A stretch of 13,636 bases of DNA from contig DSCZ01000197.1 of NCBI GenBank assembly GCA_011048855.1, positions 1-13,636 of the forward strand, read 5' to 3'. A program made the translations under genes and the position numbers. The stretch is from Desulfobacteraceae bacterium (GTDB taxonomy: Bacteria > Desulfobacterota > DSM-4660 > Desulfatiglandales > Desulfatiglandaceae). Under the pieces are notes generated by a model. The model saw only the letters and a list, made by a program, of their open reading frames with translations, ran no database searches and was not told the DNA's origin. This document shows, piece after piece, positions 7,658-13,636 of the stretch (position 1 is the stretch's first letter; every line of letters begins with the position of its first letter).

Positions 7658-8895
7658 TAACACAAATGGCCGGGGATGCCCGTGTCGCCGCAAGGGCGCT
7701 CCGAAATGCCCCATCTGACGTCAAAAACCTGGCACTCACGGCGATGGCGGAACGAATCGTCGAACGCAGCGGGGAAATTATTGAGGCAAACCGCAAGGAC
7801 CTTGAAAAAGCCGGGAATGCCGGGCTTTCCGGTCCGATGCTCGATCGTTTGAAGCTTTCAAAGGAAACCATTGATTCTATCGCGAAAGGCATACGGGAGG
7901 TAGCTGCACTCCCGGACCCGGTGGGCACTGTCACCGGGATGTGGAAGAGGCCCAACGGGCTTACAGTCGGCAGGGTGCGCATCCCGCTGGGCGTGATCGG
8001 GTTTATTTACGAATCCAGGCCCAACGTCACCGCCGACGCAGCAGCCCTTTGCCTCAAATCCGGAAACGCCGTGATCCTGAAGGGAGGTTCGGAGGCGCTT
8101 CAGTCCAATTTGAGGATCGAGGCGGTTTTGACAGAGGGACTCGCCGAGGCCGGCCTCCCGGCCGGGGCCATCCAGCTTGTGCCCGTCACCGACCGGGAAG
8201 CGGTCAAAGTCCTTCTCAGCCTCGAAAACGACATCGATCTCGTGATACCCAGAGGAGGCGAAAGCCTCATCAGGTTCGTAGCCTCCACCTCCCGCATCCC
8301 CGTCCTTAAACACTACAAAGGCGTTTGCCATGTGTATGTCGATGAATCAGCGGATCCGGGAATGGCCTCTGAAATATGTTTCAATGCGAAGGTGCAGCGC
8401 CCCGGGGTCTGCAACGCCATGGAAACGATGCTTGTACACGAAAAAGCCGCCCCTGGTTTCCTGCCCTCGATGCTGGAACGATTCCAAGCCGCCGGAGTTG
8501 AAATCCGCGGCTGCCCCCGCACATGCGACATGGCACCGCACGTCCGGCCCGCCACCGAAAGCGACTGGGGGAAAGAATTTCTTTCGCTCATCCTCCCAGT
8601 AAAAGTCGTGGAAGGAATGGATGAAGCGTTGGACCATATAGAACGATACGGTTCGAATCACACCGAGGCAATCGTAACTTCCGATTACGCCAGTGCCCGA
8701 AGATTCGTCGAAGAAGTGGATGCATCCGTGGTGCTGGTCAACGCATCGACCCGCTTCAACGACGGCAACCAGCTCGGTCTGGGTGCCGAAATCGGCATCA
8801 GCACCACAAAGCTTCACGCATACGGCCCCATGGGGCTTGAAGAACTTACAACCACCAGGTTTACTGTATTCGGTGACGGTCAGATACGCTCCTGA
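7639..8895 (+). CDS. proA: Gamma-glutamyl phosphate reductase
   Basis: This NADPH-dependent enzyme reduces gamma-glutamyl phosphate to glutamate-5-semialdehyde, which cyclises spontaneously to pyrroline-5-carboxylate. At 418 residues it has the usual length and aldehyde-dehydrogenase fold. Visible signatures are [17 protein letters not shown] (115-131), [13 protein letters not shown] (141-153), IPRGGESLI, the catalytic cysteine Cys258 in [13 protein letters not shown], and the C-terminal block [11 protein letters not shown] with [16 protein letters not shown]. The start codon lies inside the end of proB, with an AGGAAG ribosome-binding site (7629-7634) within the proB coding sequence. About 60 bp of apparently empty DNA separates it from the next gene, so the downstream genes may continue the same transcript. 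Confidence 0.98.
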   Translation: MSIHSLITQMAGDARVAARALRNAPSDVKNLALTAMAERIVERSGEIIEANRKDLEKAGNAGLSGPMLDRLKLSKETIDSIAKGIREVAALPDPVGTVTGMWKRPNGLTVGRVRIPLGVIGFIYESRPNVTADAAALCLKSGNAVILKGGSEALQSNLRIEAVLTEGLAEAGLPAGAIQLVPVTDREAVKVLLSLENDIDLVIPRGGESLIRFVASTSRIPVLKHYKGVCHVYVDESADPGMASEICFNAKVQRPGVCNAMETMLVHEKAAPGFLPSMLERFQAAGVEIRGCPRTCDMAPHVRPATESDWGKEFLSLILPVKVVEGMDEALDHIERYGSNHTEAIVTSDYASARRFVEEVDASVVLVNASTRFNDGNQLGLGAEIGISTTKLHAYGPMGLEELTTTRFTVFGDGQIRS

Positions 8896-8958
8896 GGGCA
8901 TCCGGCATTCCATCTGGAACCAAACACCCGGCTGTGACTCTTTATTCAGGGAAAAACC

Positions 8959-10260
8959 ATGGATCTGATCACAACCCATAAAAACGCCGATTTCGACGCG
9001 CTTGCTTCCACTTTCGCGGCGGCGCTGGTGTATCCGTCGTCTTCGGTCGTCCTCCCCCGCAATCTGAATCGTAACGTAAAAGAGTTTCTGGGCATTCACA
9101 AAGACGTGTTCCGGTACCGGAGCCATAACGGTCTCACACCCGAACGGTACAACAGGCTTATCGTGGTGGACACCAACGATTGGTCGCGGCTCGATCTGCC
9201 GGACAGTTTCCGTGAAGATGAAAATCTCTCCATCCATATCTGGGATCATCATCCCGGCGTGGGAACCATATCTGCCGACTGGTCCTGCATTCGGGAGGTG
9301 GGCGCCGCCGTCACACTGCTTGTAGACCAACTGAAAAAAGACGACGCCCCCCTGTCGCCCATTCAGGCCACACTTTTTCTCGCCGGAATTCATGAAGATA
9401 CCGGCAGCCTGCTTTTCCCCTCTACGACGCCGCTCGACGCGGCATCGGCCGCTTTCCTGATGGAACAGGGAGCCGATGTAAACATGATCGCCCGGTTTCT
9501 CCGCCCCACCTACACCCAAAACCAGAAGGAGCTGTTGTTCCACATGCTCCGGAAAGCCAGGGAGGTGGACGCCAGGGGGCTCATGGCGGTGGTCACCCAT
9601 GTTCCAATCAACGGCCACAGCCCGGGGCTTTCCCTGGTCGTGGACATGTTCCACGGCATCGCGGGCGCCGATATCATCGTATGCCTCTTCAGTGAAAGAT
9701 CCTCCGGTAAAACAATTATTATAGCACGAAGCTCCGGAGAATCCCTGGATGTCGGCCGCATAATGAGCTCTCTCGGTGGAGGCGGGCACCCGAACGCCGC
9801 ATCGGCATTGATACGCGGTTCAACGCCGGATAAAGTGGAGGCTGCCGTGATGGAGGCGCTCACCGAAGCGGTTTCCACGAGCGGCCCGCTGATGGCCGTT
9901 ATCATGTCCTACCCGGTGATAAGTGTGGAACCTTCAGCAACCATGAAGGACGCCGCGTTGATGTTCCGGAGCAAGGGGTTCACTGGAATTCCCGTCATTC
10001 AGGGCAAACGTCTTGTGGGTATAATTTCCAGGCGCGACTTCACAAAAATCAAAAAGACACGACAGCTCGACGCCCCGGTCAAAGCCTTCATGTCCACAAA
10101 TGTCATAACCGTCGCCCCGGATGCTTCTGTTAGAGAAGTCGCTCGATTGATGTCCACTCATGACATAGGGCGGGTGCCTGTCGTTGAAAACGACTCCGTT
10201 GTGGGAATTGTCACCCGTTCCGACGTAATGCGCTACTACTATGACCTTCTGCCGGATTAG
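8959..10260 (+). CDS. DHH-DHHA1 phosphoesterase with tandem CBS domains
   Basis: The N-terminal DHH domain keeps the metal-binding motifs: THKNADFDALAS (Asp11, Asp13), VVDTND (Asp71), DHHPG (Asp96, His97, His98) and HEDTGS (Asp147). A DHHA1 domain at about 205-305 carries the substrate-binding SLGGGGHPNAAS (271-282). Two CBS domains follow at about 313-370 and 375-430, each with a G(I/R).PV core; CBS pairs commonly bind adenine nucleotides and regulate the attached enzyme. DHH/DHHA1 proteins hydrolyse phosphoesters such as nanoRNA, cyclic dinucleotides or pAp; which applies here cannot be read from the sequence. The same four-domain block is known fused to a C-terminal poly(A) polymerase/tRNA nucleotidyltransferase domain in deltaproteobacteria. 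Here the protein stops cleanly at 433 residues after CBS2 and no polymerase domain follows. The start is supported by the motif beginning right after it; its ribosome-binding site (CAGGGA) is weak. Confidence 0.9.
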   Translation: MDLITTHKNADFDALASTFAAALVYPSSSVVLPRNLNRNVKEFLGIHKDVFRYRSHNGLTPERYNRLIVVDTNDWSRLDLPDSFREDENLSIHIWDHHPGVGTISADWSCIREVGAAVTLLVDQLKKDDAPLSPIQATLFLAGIHEDTGSLLFPSTTPLDAASAAFLMEQGADVNMIARFLRPTYTQNQKELLFHMLRKAREVDARGLMAVVTHVPINGHSPGLSLVVDMFHGIAGADIIVCLFSERSSGKTIIIARSSGESLDVGRIMSSLGGGGHPNAASALIRGSTPDKVEAAVMEALTEAVSTSGPLMAVIMSYPVISVEPSATMKDAALMFRSKGFTGIPVIQGKRLVGIISRRDFTKIKKTRQLDAPVKAFMSTNVITVAPDASVREVARLMSTHDIGRVPVVENDSVVGIVTRSDVMRYYYDLLPD

Positions 10261-10270
10261 AAGGGTAAAC

Positions 10271-10278
10271 AAAGGAGG
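10271..10278 (+). promoter_or_regulatory. Strong Shine-Dalgarno site of the flavoprotein gene
   Basis: AAAGGAGG lies six bases before the ATG at 10285 and fixes that start. It is the best ribosome-binding site on the plus strand of the window and implies high translation relative to the upstream genes. Confidence 0.8.
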
Positions 10279-10284
10279 CCGCTG

Positions 10285-11628
10285 ATGAAATTTTTGATCA
10301 TAGGCGGGGATGCGGCAGGAATGAGTGCCGCGAGCCGTGCGAAACGAAACGAGCCGGATATGGATGTAACGGTCCTGGAAATGACACAGGATGTGTCTTA
10401 CAGCGCTTGCGGCATGCCCTACAACATCGCGGATCCAGCCCGCGCAATGGAAGAACTGGTTGTGCGCAGTGCCAAGATATTCAGGGAAAAACAGGGCATC
10501 GACCTGAGAACGGGTCACAGGGCGACAAAAATCGACCGAGACACCCATACCGTAGAAGGAGCCACCACCACGGACGGCACATCCTTTTCGCTGCCCTACG
10601 ACGCCCTTTTGATAGCGACCGGGGCTTCCCCGGCCATTCCTGAAATCCCCGGAATAGATCTGCCGGGGGTGATGGCGCTCAAAAGCCTCGAGGACGGCCG
10701 GCGCATCAAATCATTCATCGGGGAGAAAGTGCAAAAAGCCGTGATCATCGGCATGGGCTACATCGCGCTCGAGATGTGCGAGGCGCTTCGCGAACGAGGC
10801 CTTGCTGTCAGCCTCGTAAAGCCAAGGGCCGAGTTCCTCCCGTGGATGAACAGGGAGATGGCCTCCATCGTGCAGGCAGAGATAGAAGCAAAGGGAGCGG
10901 CCCTTTACCCCGGCCATAAAATCGAAGAAATCGATTCCGGGAACGGCTCCATGATTGTTCGGTGTTCGGAAGGTTTGAACCTGGAGGCGGACATGGTGCT
11001 TGCGGCCGTGGGCGTCAGGCCCAACAGCGAGCTGGCCCGGGATGCAGGGCTGGAACTGGGTCCCGGGGGAGCTGTTTCTGTGGATGGATTCTGCCGGACA
11101 TCGGATCCGAAAGTCTATTCGGCCGGGGACTGCGCCGACGCCTACCATGTCGTTACAGGGGAAAAAACATGGATACCCCTCGCCCTGCGCGCCAACAGGG
11201 CCGGCTGGGCCGTAGCGGACAATGTCACCGGCGGGAAAGTCGAGCTTCCGGGTGTGGTCGGGACGGCGGTGTTCAAGGTGTTCGATCTCCAGGTCGCCCG
11301 AAGCGGCCTGAGCATACGCGAAGCCGAAAAAGCAGGGTTCGATCCGGCGGAAGTCATGATCAAGGCCCGTAGCCGCGCCCATGGGCATCCGGGCGGCAGT
11401 CCGTTTTACGTACAGATGGTGGGAGACAAACGCTCGGGCCGGCTCCTGGGTGCCCAGTTGGTGGGAAAGGAGGGAGCCGCACATCGGGTCAATGCCATCG
11501 CCGTCGCACTCCAGCAGCATATGAGCGTCGAGGCGTTCTCCCGGTGCGATCTGGCCTATGCGCCGCCCTTCGGCCCGACGTGGGACCCCATGTTGATAGC
11601 GGCCAATCAATTGCTGAAGGCTCTGTGA
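10285..11628 (+). CDS. CoA-disulfide reductase / NADH oxidase-type FAD flavoprotein
   Basis: This 447-residue protein belongs to the pyridine nucleotide-disulfide oxidoreductases of the CoA-disulfide/persulfide reductase and NAD(P)H oxidase group. The FAD site is FLIIGGDAAGMSAAS (3-17), and a single redox cysteine lies in SYSACGMPY (Cys42), the position of the active cysteine in CoA-disulfide reductase. LLIATGASP (108-116) and VYSAGDCAD (277-285) are further FAD-contact motifs. The dimerisation domain carries DLAYAPPFGPTWDP (422-435), whose Tyr is typical of CoA-disulfide reductases. No rhodanese domain is fused to it. The NAD(P) motif is GMGYIALE (156-163), with Ala at the third Gly, and the second beta-strand ends in LVKPRAE without the usual acidic residue, which points to NADPH. 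A role in thiol-disulfide or persulfide/sulfur redox balance is inferred. It starts 24 bp after the DHH-CBS gene, consistent with one operon. Confidence 0.9.
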   Translation: MKFLIIGGDAAGMSAASRAKRNEPDMDVTVLEMTQDVSYSACGMPYNIADPARAMEELVVRSAKIFREKQGIDLRTGHRATKIDRDTHTVEGATTTDGTSFSLPYDALLIATGASPAIPEIPGIDLPGVMALKSLEDGRRIKSFIGEKVQKAVIIGMGYIALEMCEALRERGLAVSLVKPRAEFLPWMNREMASIVQAEIEAKGAALYPGHKIEEIDSGNGSMIVRCSEGLNLEADMVLAAVGVRPNSELARDAGLELGPGGAVSVDGFCRTSDPKVYSAGDCADAYHVVTGEKTWIPLALRANRAGWAVADNVTGGKVELPGVVGTAVFKVFDLQVARSGLSIREAEKAGFDPAEVMIKARSRAHGHPGGSPFYVQMVGDKRSGRLLGAQLVGKEGAAHRVNAIAVALQQHMSVEAFSRCDLAYAPPFGPTWDPMLIAANQLLKAL

Positions 11629-11633
11629 TATCG

Positions 11634-12473
11634 ATGAGCCGGGGAATCGGAAAATTGCTCGAAAAGGTTATTTATCTGGGCGTTTTCTTCGCACTCCTCG
11701 TTGCAGCGGTCTGGATATTCTACGATAAGATCGAACGTTTCTTCGTCTTCTATCCTTTCGCTTCCCTCGACCGGTATCCCGACGAAAACCGCTTGACCTA
11801 TCGGGATGTCTACTTCGAAACCCGGGACGGTGAAAGGCTGCACGGCTGGTTCTTCCCGGGACCGGGCGATGGACCTGTCCTGCTTTTCTGCCATGGAAAC
11901 GCCGGAAATATATCCCACCGCATCGAAAACATCGAACTTCTCCTCGACGCCGGCCTGGGGGTTTTCATCTTCGATTACCGGGGTTTTGCAAACAGCACCG
12001 GCAAGCCGTCCGAAAGCGGTGTGTATCTGGACGGTTTGGCCGCTTACGACTGGTTGACAACCGAGGGAGGGGTTTCACCTGAAAAAGTGGTCGCCTTCGG
12101 CCGTTCCCTGGGCGCGGCCGTGGCACTGGAAACGGCCCTTGCAAGGGAGGTCAGGGCCGTCATACTGGAAAGCCCATTCACATCCACAAAGGAGATGGCC
12201 GGGACCATGTTTCCGTTCATGCTCCTGTCCCCGTTGCTTCCGGAAAACTTTAACAACCAGGGTAAGATTGGATCTCTCACGGTGCCGTTGCTTGTCATCC
12301 ACGGGGACGGCGACAGGATCGTGCCGTTTTCAATGGGTGAGAGGCTCTACCGGCTGGCGCCTGAGCCGAAACGCTTTCATCCCATACCCGGCGCAGGCCA
12401 TAACGATACGTACCTTGTCGGTGGCAGTGAATACTTCGATACGCTGGCTTCCTTCGCCGCGGCACCGGGATGA
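11634..12473 (+). CDS. Membrane-anchored alpha/beta hydrolase (BEM46/ABHD13-like)
   Basis: The protein has an N-terminal transmembrane helix (about residues 12-30, YLGVFFALLVAAVWIFY) and then a soluble serine-hydrolase domain. The oxyanion-hole region is LLFCHGNAGN (83-92), the nucleophile elbow is GRSLGA (Ser158), the acid is Asp227 in HGDGDRIVP, and the catalytic His is His256 in GAGHND. FDYRGFANSTGKP is typical of the BEM46/ABHD13/YfhR-like group, whose substrates are mostly unknown; esterase, thioesterase or lipid-related activity are possibilities. An upstream in-frame ATG at 11544 would add 30 residues, but they lie inside the preceding gene and do not resemble a signal. The ATG at 11634, five bases after that gene's stop, places the hydrophobic helix properly and is chosen here. 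The gene converges on proC, with only 16 bp between the stop codons. Confidence 0.9.
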   Translation: MSRGIGKLLEKVIYLGVFFALLVAAVWIFYDKIERFFVFYPFASLDRYPDENRLTYRDVYFETRDGERLHGWFFPGPGDGPVLLFCHGNAGNISHRIENIELLLDAGLGVFIFDYRGFANSTGKPSESGVYLDGLAAYDWLTTEGGVSPEKVVAFGRSLGAAVALETALAREVRAVILESPFTSTKEMAGTMFPFMLLSPLLPENFNNQGKIGSLTVPLLVIHGDGDRIVPFSMGERLYRLAPEPKRFHPIPGAGHNDTYLVGGSEYFDTLASFAAAPG

Positions 12474-12489
12474 ATTCGGCTTAAGGCGG

Positions 12490-13329
12490 TCAGCCGTTCG
12501 AGAAATTTTCGATCATGGCCTTCCCCAGCTCGTTCGCCCTTTTGGTGGCGGCCTCGACCGCATTTATCAGGGTGGTGCGGAGGCCTCCCGCTTCAAGGGT
12601 GTGAAGGCCCGCAATCGCCGTGCCTCCAGGGGAGGTGACGCTGTCTTTCAATTTACCGGGATGCTCATGGGTTTCCATCAACAGCTTGGCAGCCCCCAGC
12701 AGCGTCTGGGCCGAAAGACAAAGCGCATCCTCGCGCGACAGGCCTACTTTCACGCCGGCGTCGGCCAGTGCATCTACAATCAGAAAAATATAGGCAGGCC
12801 CACTTCCGCTCAACCCGGTTATCGCATCCATTAAATATTCATCGACCACCACCGTCTTACCGATCGACCCGAATATGGCCCTTGCCAGATCCAGGTCGCC
12901 GTCGATCACATGCTCCCCGGCCGTGATCCCGGTTGCACTTTCCATCACCGCGGAGGCGACATTCGGCATAACGCGTATCAGCCTGAGTGGTTTTTTAAGA
13001 CACGATTCAATCGCTCTCAGCGGAACACCTGCGGCGATAGAAACAACCAGAGTGTTCATGTCCAGACACGGAGCGGTCTGCTTGAGTATCCCCGCCATGA
13101 TCTGAGGTTTTATCGCATAGATTACGATGTCGGATTCGGCGGCCACCCGGCAGTTGTCAGTGGTCGTCTCCAAACCGAACTCTTCCCGAAGCGCCGAAGT
13201 CTTGGCCTCCTTTACATCCGAGCAAATGATTCTCTCGGCCGACGAAGCGCCCGAGGATATCAACCCCCGGATCAGGGCCGAACCCATATTCCCGGATCCG
13301 ATGAGGCCTATCTTTTTATCAGACAGCAT
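12490..13329 (-). CDS. proC: Pyrroline-5-carboxylate reductase
   Basis: This cytosolic enzyme reduces pyrroline-5-carboxylate to proline with NAD(P)H, the last step of the pathway begun by the nearby proB and proA. The 279-residue product has the N-terminal Rossmann motif IGLIGSGNMGSALI (7-20), AIKPQ (72-76), the substrate region RVMPNVAS (119-126), and the C-terminal signatures GLSGSGPAY (172-180) and DSVTSPGGTAIAGLHTLE (229-246). Length is normal. The frame stays open to 13377, but the ATG at 13329 is preferred: it is preceded by GGGAGGA at eight bases, and the upstream codons give a Pro/Gly/Arg-rich stretch atypical of the family. The gene is transcribed against the proBA direction, so the proline genes here form two units rather than one operon. 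Confidence 0.98.
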   Translation of the reverse strand: MLSDKKIGLIGSGNMGSALIRGLISSGASSAERIICSDVKEAKTSALREEFGLETTTDNCRVAAESDIVIYAIKPQIMAGILKQTAPCLDMNTLVVSIAAGVPLRAIESCLKKPLRLIRVMPNVASAVMESATGITAGEHVIDGDLDLARAIFGSIGKTVVVDEYLMDAITGLSGSGPAYIFLIVDALADAGVKVGLSREDALCLSAQTLLGAAKLLMETHEHPGKLKDSVTSPGGTAIAGLHTLEAGGLRTTLINAVEAATKRANELGKAMIENFSNG

Positions 13330-13337
13330 GTATTTAT

Positions 13338-13344
13338 TCCTCCC
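13338..13344 (-). promoter_or_regulatory. Shine-Dalgarno site that sets the proC start
   Basis: On the minus strand GGGAGGA stands eight bases before the ATG at 13329. It rules in favour of this start over the longer open frame reaching 13377. Confidence 0.8.
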
Positions 13345-13415
13345 TTGCGATTGGTTCCCCCGTCCCGGCGGCGGCATGTAAATATATGAAGCCGACCGTC
13401 ACCGGGCAAAGCGGA

Positions 13416-13443
13416 ATTTTAACCCTATCGCACCGTCAGTCAA
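13416..13443 (-). promoter_or_regulatory. Predicted sigma70-type promoter of proC
   Basis: On the minus strand TTGACT (13438-13443) and TAAAAT (13416-13421) are separated by 16 bp; each hexamer matches consensus at five of six positions. Transcription would start near 13409, giving an untranslated leader of about 80 nt. It lies between the dctM stop and proC, so proC need not depend on read-through from the transporter gene. Confidence 0.55.
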
Positions 13444-13489
13444 GGAAAAACACCCATGCCTCTGAAATCGGGGAGGACACGCCACATCA

Positions 13490-13636
13490 CTAATGGAGCC
13501 CGAAGACTGAATCGGGAAGCCACAGGACTATGTCAGGAAAAAACAAAAGCAACAGTATAACAGACAATTGAATGAATAAAAAAGGCACAATGGAACGGTA
13601 TATATCTCCCATGCTTACCTCGGGAAGCGCAACCCC
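13490..13636 (-). CDS. dctM: TRAP transporter large permease subunit, C-terminal end (cut by window edge)
   Basis: Forty-eight codons and a TAG stop are open on the minus strand to the end of the window. The translation begins GVALPEVSMGDIYRSIVPF, continues with a hydrophobic helix (FIQLSVILLLLFFPDIVLW) and ends LPDSVFGLH. The pattern PEV.MG.IYR..VPF, a helix, then P.I.LWLP is the typical last segment of DctM/SiaM-type large subunits of tripartite ATP-independent periplasmic transporters, which import organic acids or related solutes using a sodium gradient together with a periplasmic binding protein. The substrate cannot be deduced from this fragment. The rest of the gene, and probably the small permease and binding protein genes, should lie beyond the right edge. 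Confidence 0.85.
   Translation of the reverse strand, partial: GVALPEVSMGDIYRSIVPFLFIQLSVILLLLFFPDIVLWLPDSVFGLH

Noticed and set aside
8347..9789. A 480-codon open frame on the minus strand, the longest after the RND frames
   Set aside because: It runs antisense across proA and the DHH-CBS gene, both with intact catalytic motifs. Its translation is rich in Gly, His and Val with no recognisable domain. Long antisense frames are expected opposite GC-rich genes.
10711..11610. A 299-codon minus-strand frame opposite the flavoprotein gene
   Set aside because: It is antisense to a gene with intact FAD and NAD(P) motifs and a strong Shine-Dalgarno site.
11544..11633. Thirty-residue N-terminal extension of the alpha/beta hydrolase
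   Set aside because: It lies wholly within the coding region of the flavoprotein, has no ribosome-binding site, and would bury the membrane anchor behind a non-hydrophobic stretch.
12474..12500. A possible hairpin (CGGCT and AGCCG) between the convergent hydrolase and proC genes
   Set aside because: The stem is only five base pairs with a ten-base loop and no T-run follows on either strand, so a bidirectional terminator is not supported.
13455..13489. A possible terminator after dctM on the minus strand, before a short T-run
   Set aside because: Only a four-base stem (CCTC with GAGG) can be drawn and it does not abut the T-run.
1..13636. CRISPR arrays, tRNA or rRNA genes, riboswitches, integrase or phage genes, toxin-antitoxin pairs
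   Set aside because: No regularly spaced repeats, cloverleaf-like segments, conserved RNA motifs or such protein families were seen on either strand.

Overview
The window looks like chromosomal DNA of a Gram-negative bacterium: it encodes an RND efflux pump, the C-terminal part of its periplasmic adaptor, and an OmpA-type peptidoglycan-binding domain. The mix of a DHH-DHHA1-CBS-CBS protein, a CoA-disulfide-reductase-like flavoprotein, a TRAP transporter and a glutaminyl-cyclase fossil in GC-rich DNA fits a deltaproteobacterium (Desulfobacterota). That assignment is inference; no rRNA or tRNA is present to settle it.

Left part (1 to about 2640) is visibly AT-richer and rearranged. It holds about 300 bp of anonymous DNA, a complete ISL3-family insertion sequence (about 310-1662) with 27-bp perfect inverted repeats, and a minus-strand OmpA-family gene. 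The OmpA gene loses its 5' end at about 2630-2645. At the same point a plus-strand RND adaptor gene loses its own 5' end, so one junction (a real rearrangement or an assembly chimera) truncates two genes.

Middle part (2640-6290) is the adaptor C-terminus followed, with an ATGA overlap, by an RND permease. The permease is broken into two reading frames at a run of nine C, exactly in the cytoplasmic linker between its two six-helix halves. Just downstream lies a 34-codon fossil of a glutaminyl-peptide cyclotransferase on the minus strand, then a good sigma70-type promoter.

Right part (6485-13636) is compact. proB and proA overlap by 19 nt; then come a DHH/CBS protein, a CoA-disulfide-reductase-like FAD enzyme and a membrane-anchored alpha/beta hydrolase, all on the plus strand. 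Convergent to them is proC, with its own promoter and Shine-Dalgarno site. All three enzymes from glutamate to proline (ProB, ProA, ProC; the semialdehyde cyclises spontaneously) are therefore here. The right edge cuts through the 3' end of a TRAP transporter large permease gene, which lies upstream of proC on the same strand.

I found no CRISPR array, structured RNA gene, prophage, defence system or convincing novel system. The points that deserve attention are the double-truncation junction, the split RND permease, the gene fossil and the DHH-CBS protein that lacks the polymerase domain often fused to it.
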